The position numbers and the translations under genes were made by a program. Shown one piece after another: positions 6,294 to 6,526 of a stretch of 6,526 nt of DNA. Numbering within the stretch: the stretch's first letter is position 1; each line of letters begins with the position of its first letter. Location of the stretch: assembly GCA_002773185.1 (NCBI GenBank), contig PFBU01000087.1, positions 1-6,526 of the forward strand, read 5' to 3'. The stretch is from Candidatus Magasanikbacteria bacterium CG10_big_fil_rev_8_21_14_0_10_36_16. GTDB lineage: Bacteria > Patescibacteriota > Patescibacteriia > Magasanikbacterales > UBA922. Below the pieces are notes generated by a model. That model did not search any database, was not told where the DNA came from, and saw only the letters and a list, made by a program, of their open reading frames with translations.

Positions 6294-6314
6294 AATTCTA
6301 ATTCACCCAATGTC

Positions 6315-6349
6315 TAATTACTAATTAATAATTAGTAATTAATAATTAA
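6315..6349. repeat. Five tandem TAATTAN heptamers, containing a 13-bp inverted repeat
   Basis: The palindromic hexamer TAATTA occurs five times in a row at exact 7-base spacing (starting at 6315, 6322, 6329, 6336 and 6343), the seventh bases being C, A, G, A, A. The first four copies form a near-perfect palindrome: arms 6315-6327 and 6329-6341 around one central base. The last copy includes the TAA stop codon of the NYN gene (6348-6346). It could be a weak terminator hairpin, although no T run follows directly, or a binding site, or simply a slippage-derived repeat. Confidence 0.8.
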
Positions 6350-6526
6350 ATAAATTTACTTTTTTTATTATTTATAAATCTCGGTTTACCAGTACCAATC
6401 AAAAACTTTTCTTTGTTTTCTGACAAATTGATAAAATCATCGGTTGAATCAATCAGACGAGAAGAAGTAGTCTCACCAAAAGCCAAGACTTCCACTTGTT
6501 TACCCATACTACGCAAATATTCTATC
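6346..6526 (-). CDS. NYN domain protein (LabA-like/DUF88), C-terminal 59 residues only
   Basis: Only the end of this gene is in the window: one partial and 60 full codons ending in TAA at 6348-6346. The visible residues read as the last part of a Rossmann-like domain: YLRSMGKQVEVLAFGETTSS, then a helix with LIDSTDDFINL. This matches the usual end of NYN (LabA-like, formerly DUF88) proteins, where a phrase like GK-x-VEV, a strand, Ser-rich turn and L-I-(x)3-D-x-F-I-x-L is typical. After it come about 25 residues ending in a lysine- and asparagine-rich tail (NNKKSKF). NYN domains are PIN-like and are thought to act as metal-dependent ribonucleases; the catalytic aspartates near the N-terminus cannot be checked here. 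It lies on the same strand as pnp, 172 bases upstream. The family call rests on a short stretch, so another Rossmann-type protein is possible. Confidence 0.7.
   Translation of the reverse strand, partial: IEYLRSMGKQVEVLAFGETTSSRLIDSTDDFINLSENKEKFLIGTGKPRFINNKKSKFI

Noticed and set aside
6288..6295. A run of eight T on the minus strand, considered as the tail of a terminator for the NYN gene.
   Set aside because: No GC-containing hairpin lies directly before it; the only stem nearby is the AT-only palindrome about 20 bases upstream, too far to act with this tract.
6091..6324. A plus-strand reading frame of 77 codons, or 48 codons from an ATG at 6178, opposite the pnp start and leader.
   Set aside because: Half of it is antisense to the conserved pnp N-terminus. 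It has no ribosome binding site or recognised motif, and it ends in the TAATTAN repeat. A small peptide from 6178 cannot be excluded but nothing supports it.
1..6526. CRISPR array, insertion sequence, integrase, attachment site or defence island.
   Set aside because: No spaced identical direct repeats of CRISPR size, no transposase or recombinase frame and no target-site duplications were seen. The single tRNA has no adjacent integrase or repeated 3' end.

Overview
The window is an AT-rich, gene-dense bacterial segment using the standard genetic code. It carries four protein genes, a fifth represented only by its C-terminal end, and one tRNA. Every stop codon visible is TAA, and none of the four visible start codons has a recognisable Shine-Dalgarno sequence. 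Several promoter-like sites nevertheless fit the ordinary sigma-70 consensus (TTGACA, 17 bp, TATAAT-like). The family content (FG-GAP surface propeller, MccF-like S66 peptidase, PNPase with a glycine-rich tail, NYN protein) together with low GC suggests an environmental bacterium, possibly of the Patescibacteria/CPR type. No rRNA or ribosomal protein is present, so this placement is a tentative inference.

Layout from left to right. At 1-989 (minus) is cyclopropane-fatty-acyl-phospholipid synthase (cfa), cut by the window edge. At 990-1099 is its promoter and a terminator for the next gene. At 1100-2374 (minus) is a secreted or membrane-anchored FG-GAP protein with seven repeats, predicted to fold as one seven-bladed beta-propeller. 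The 291-base interval 2375-2665 has no gene; it holds a candidate promoter for the propeller gene and two candidate tRNA terminators. At 2666-2747 (minus) is tRNA-Leu(UAG), with a strong promoter. At 2853-3839 (plus) is an S66 serine peptidase of the LD-carboxypeptidase/MccF type. At 3855-3883 a perfect hairpin separates the convergent peptidase and pnp genes. At 3900-6173 (minus) is a complete polynucleotide phosphorylase (pnp). At 6174-6345 is its leader, containing a small hairpin and a five-copy TAATTAN tandem repeat. At 6346-6526 (minus) is the C-terminal end of a probable NYN (LabA-like/DUF88) protein.

The genes do not form one large operon. Most have their own promoter and terminator signals, and only the NYN gene and pnp could share a transcript; both concern RNA metabolism. 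Three products plausibly act on the cell envelope: Cfa on membrane phospholipids, the propeller protein at the surface, and the S66 enzyme on peptidoglycan peptides or peptide-nucleotide toxins. I see no CRISPR array, insertion sequence, phage gene or obvious new defence system. The points worth a second look are the heptad repeat, the absence of Shine-Dalgarno sequences, the closed propeller, the MccF-like peptidase, the PNPase tail and the NYN-pnp pairing.
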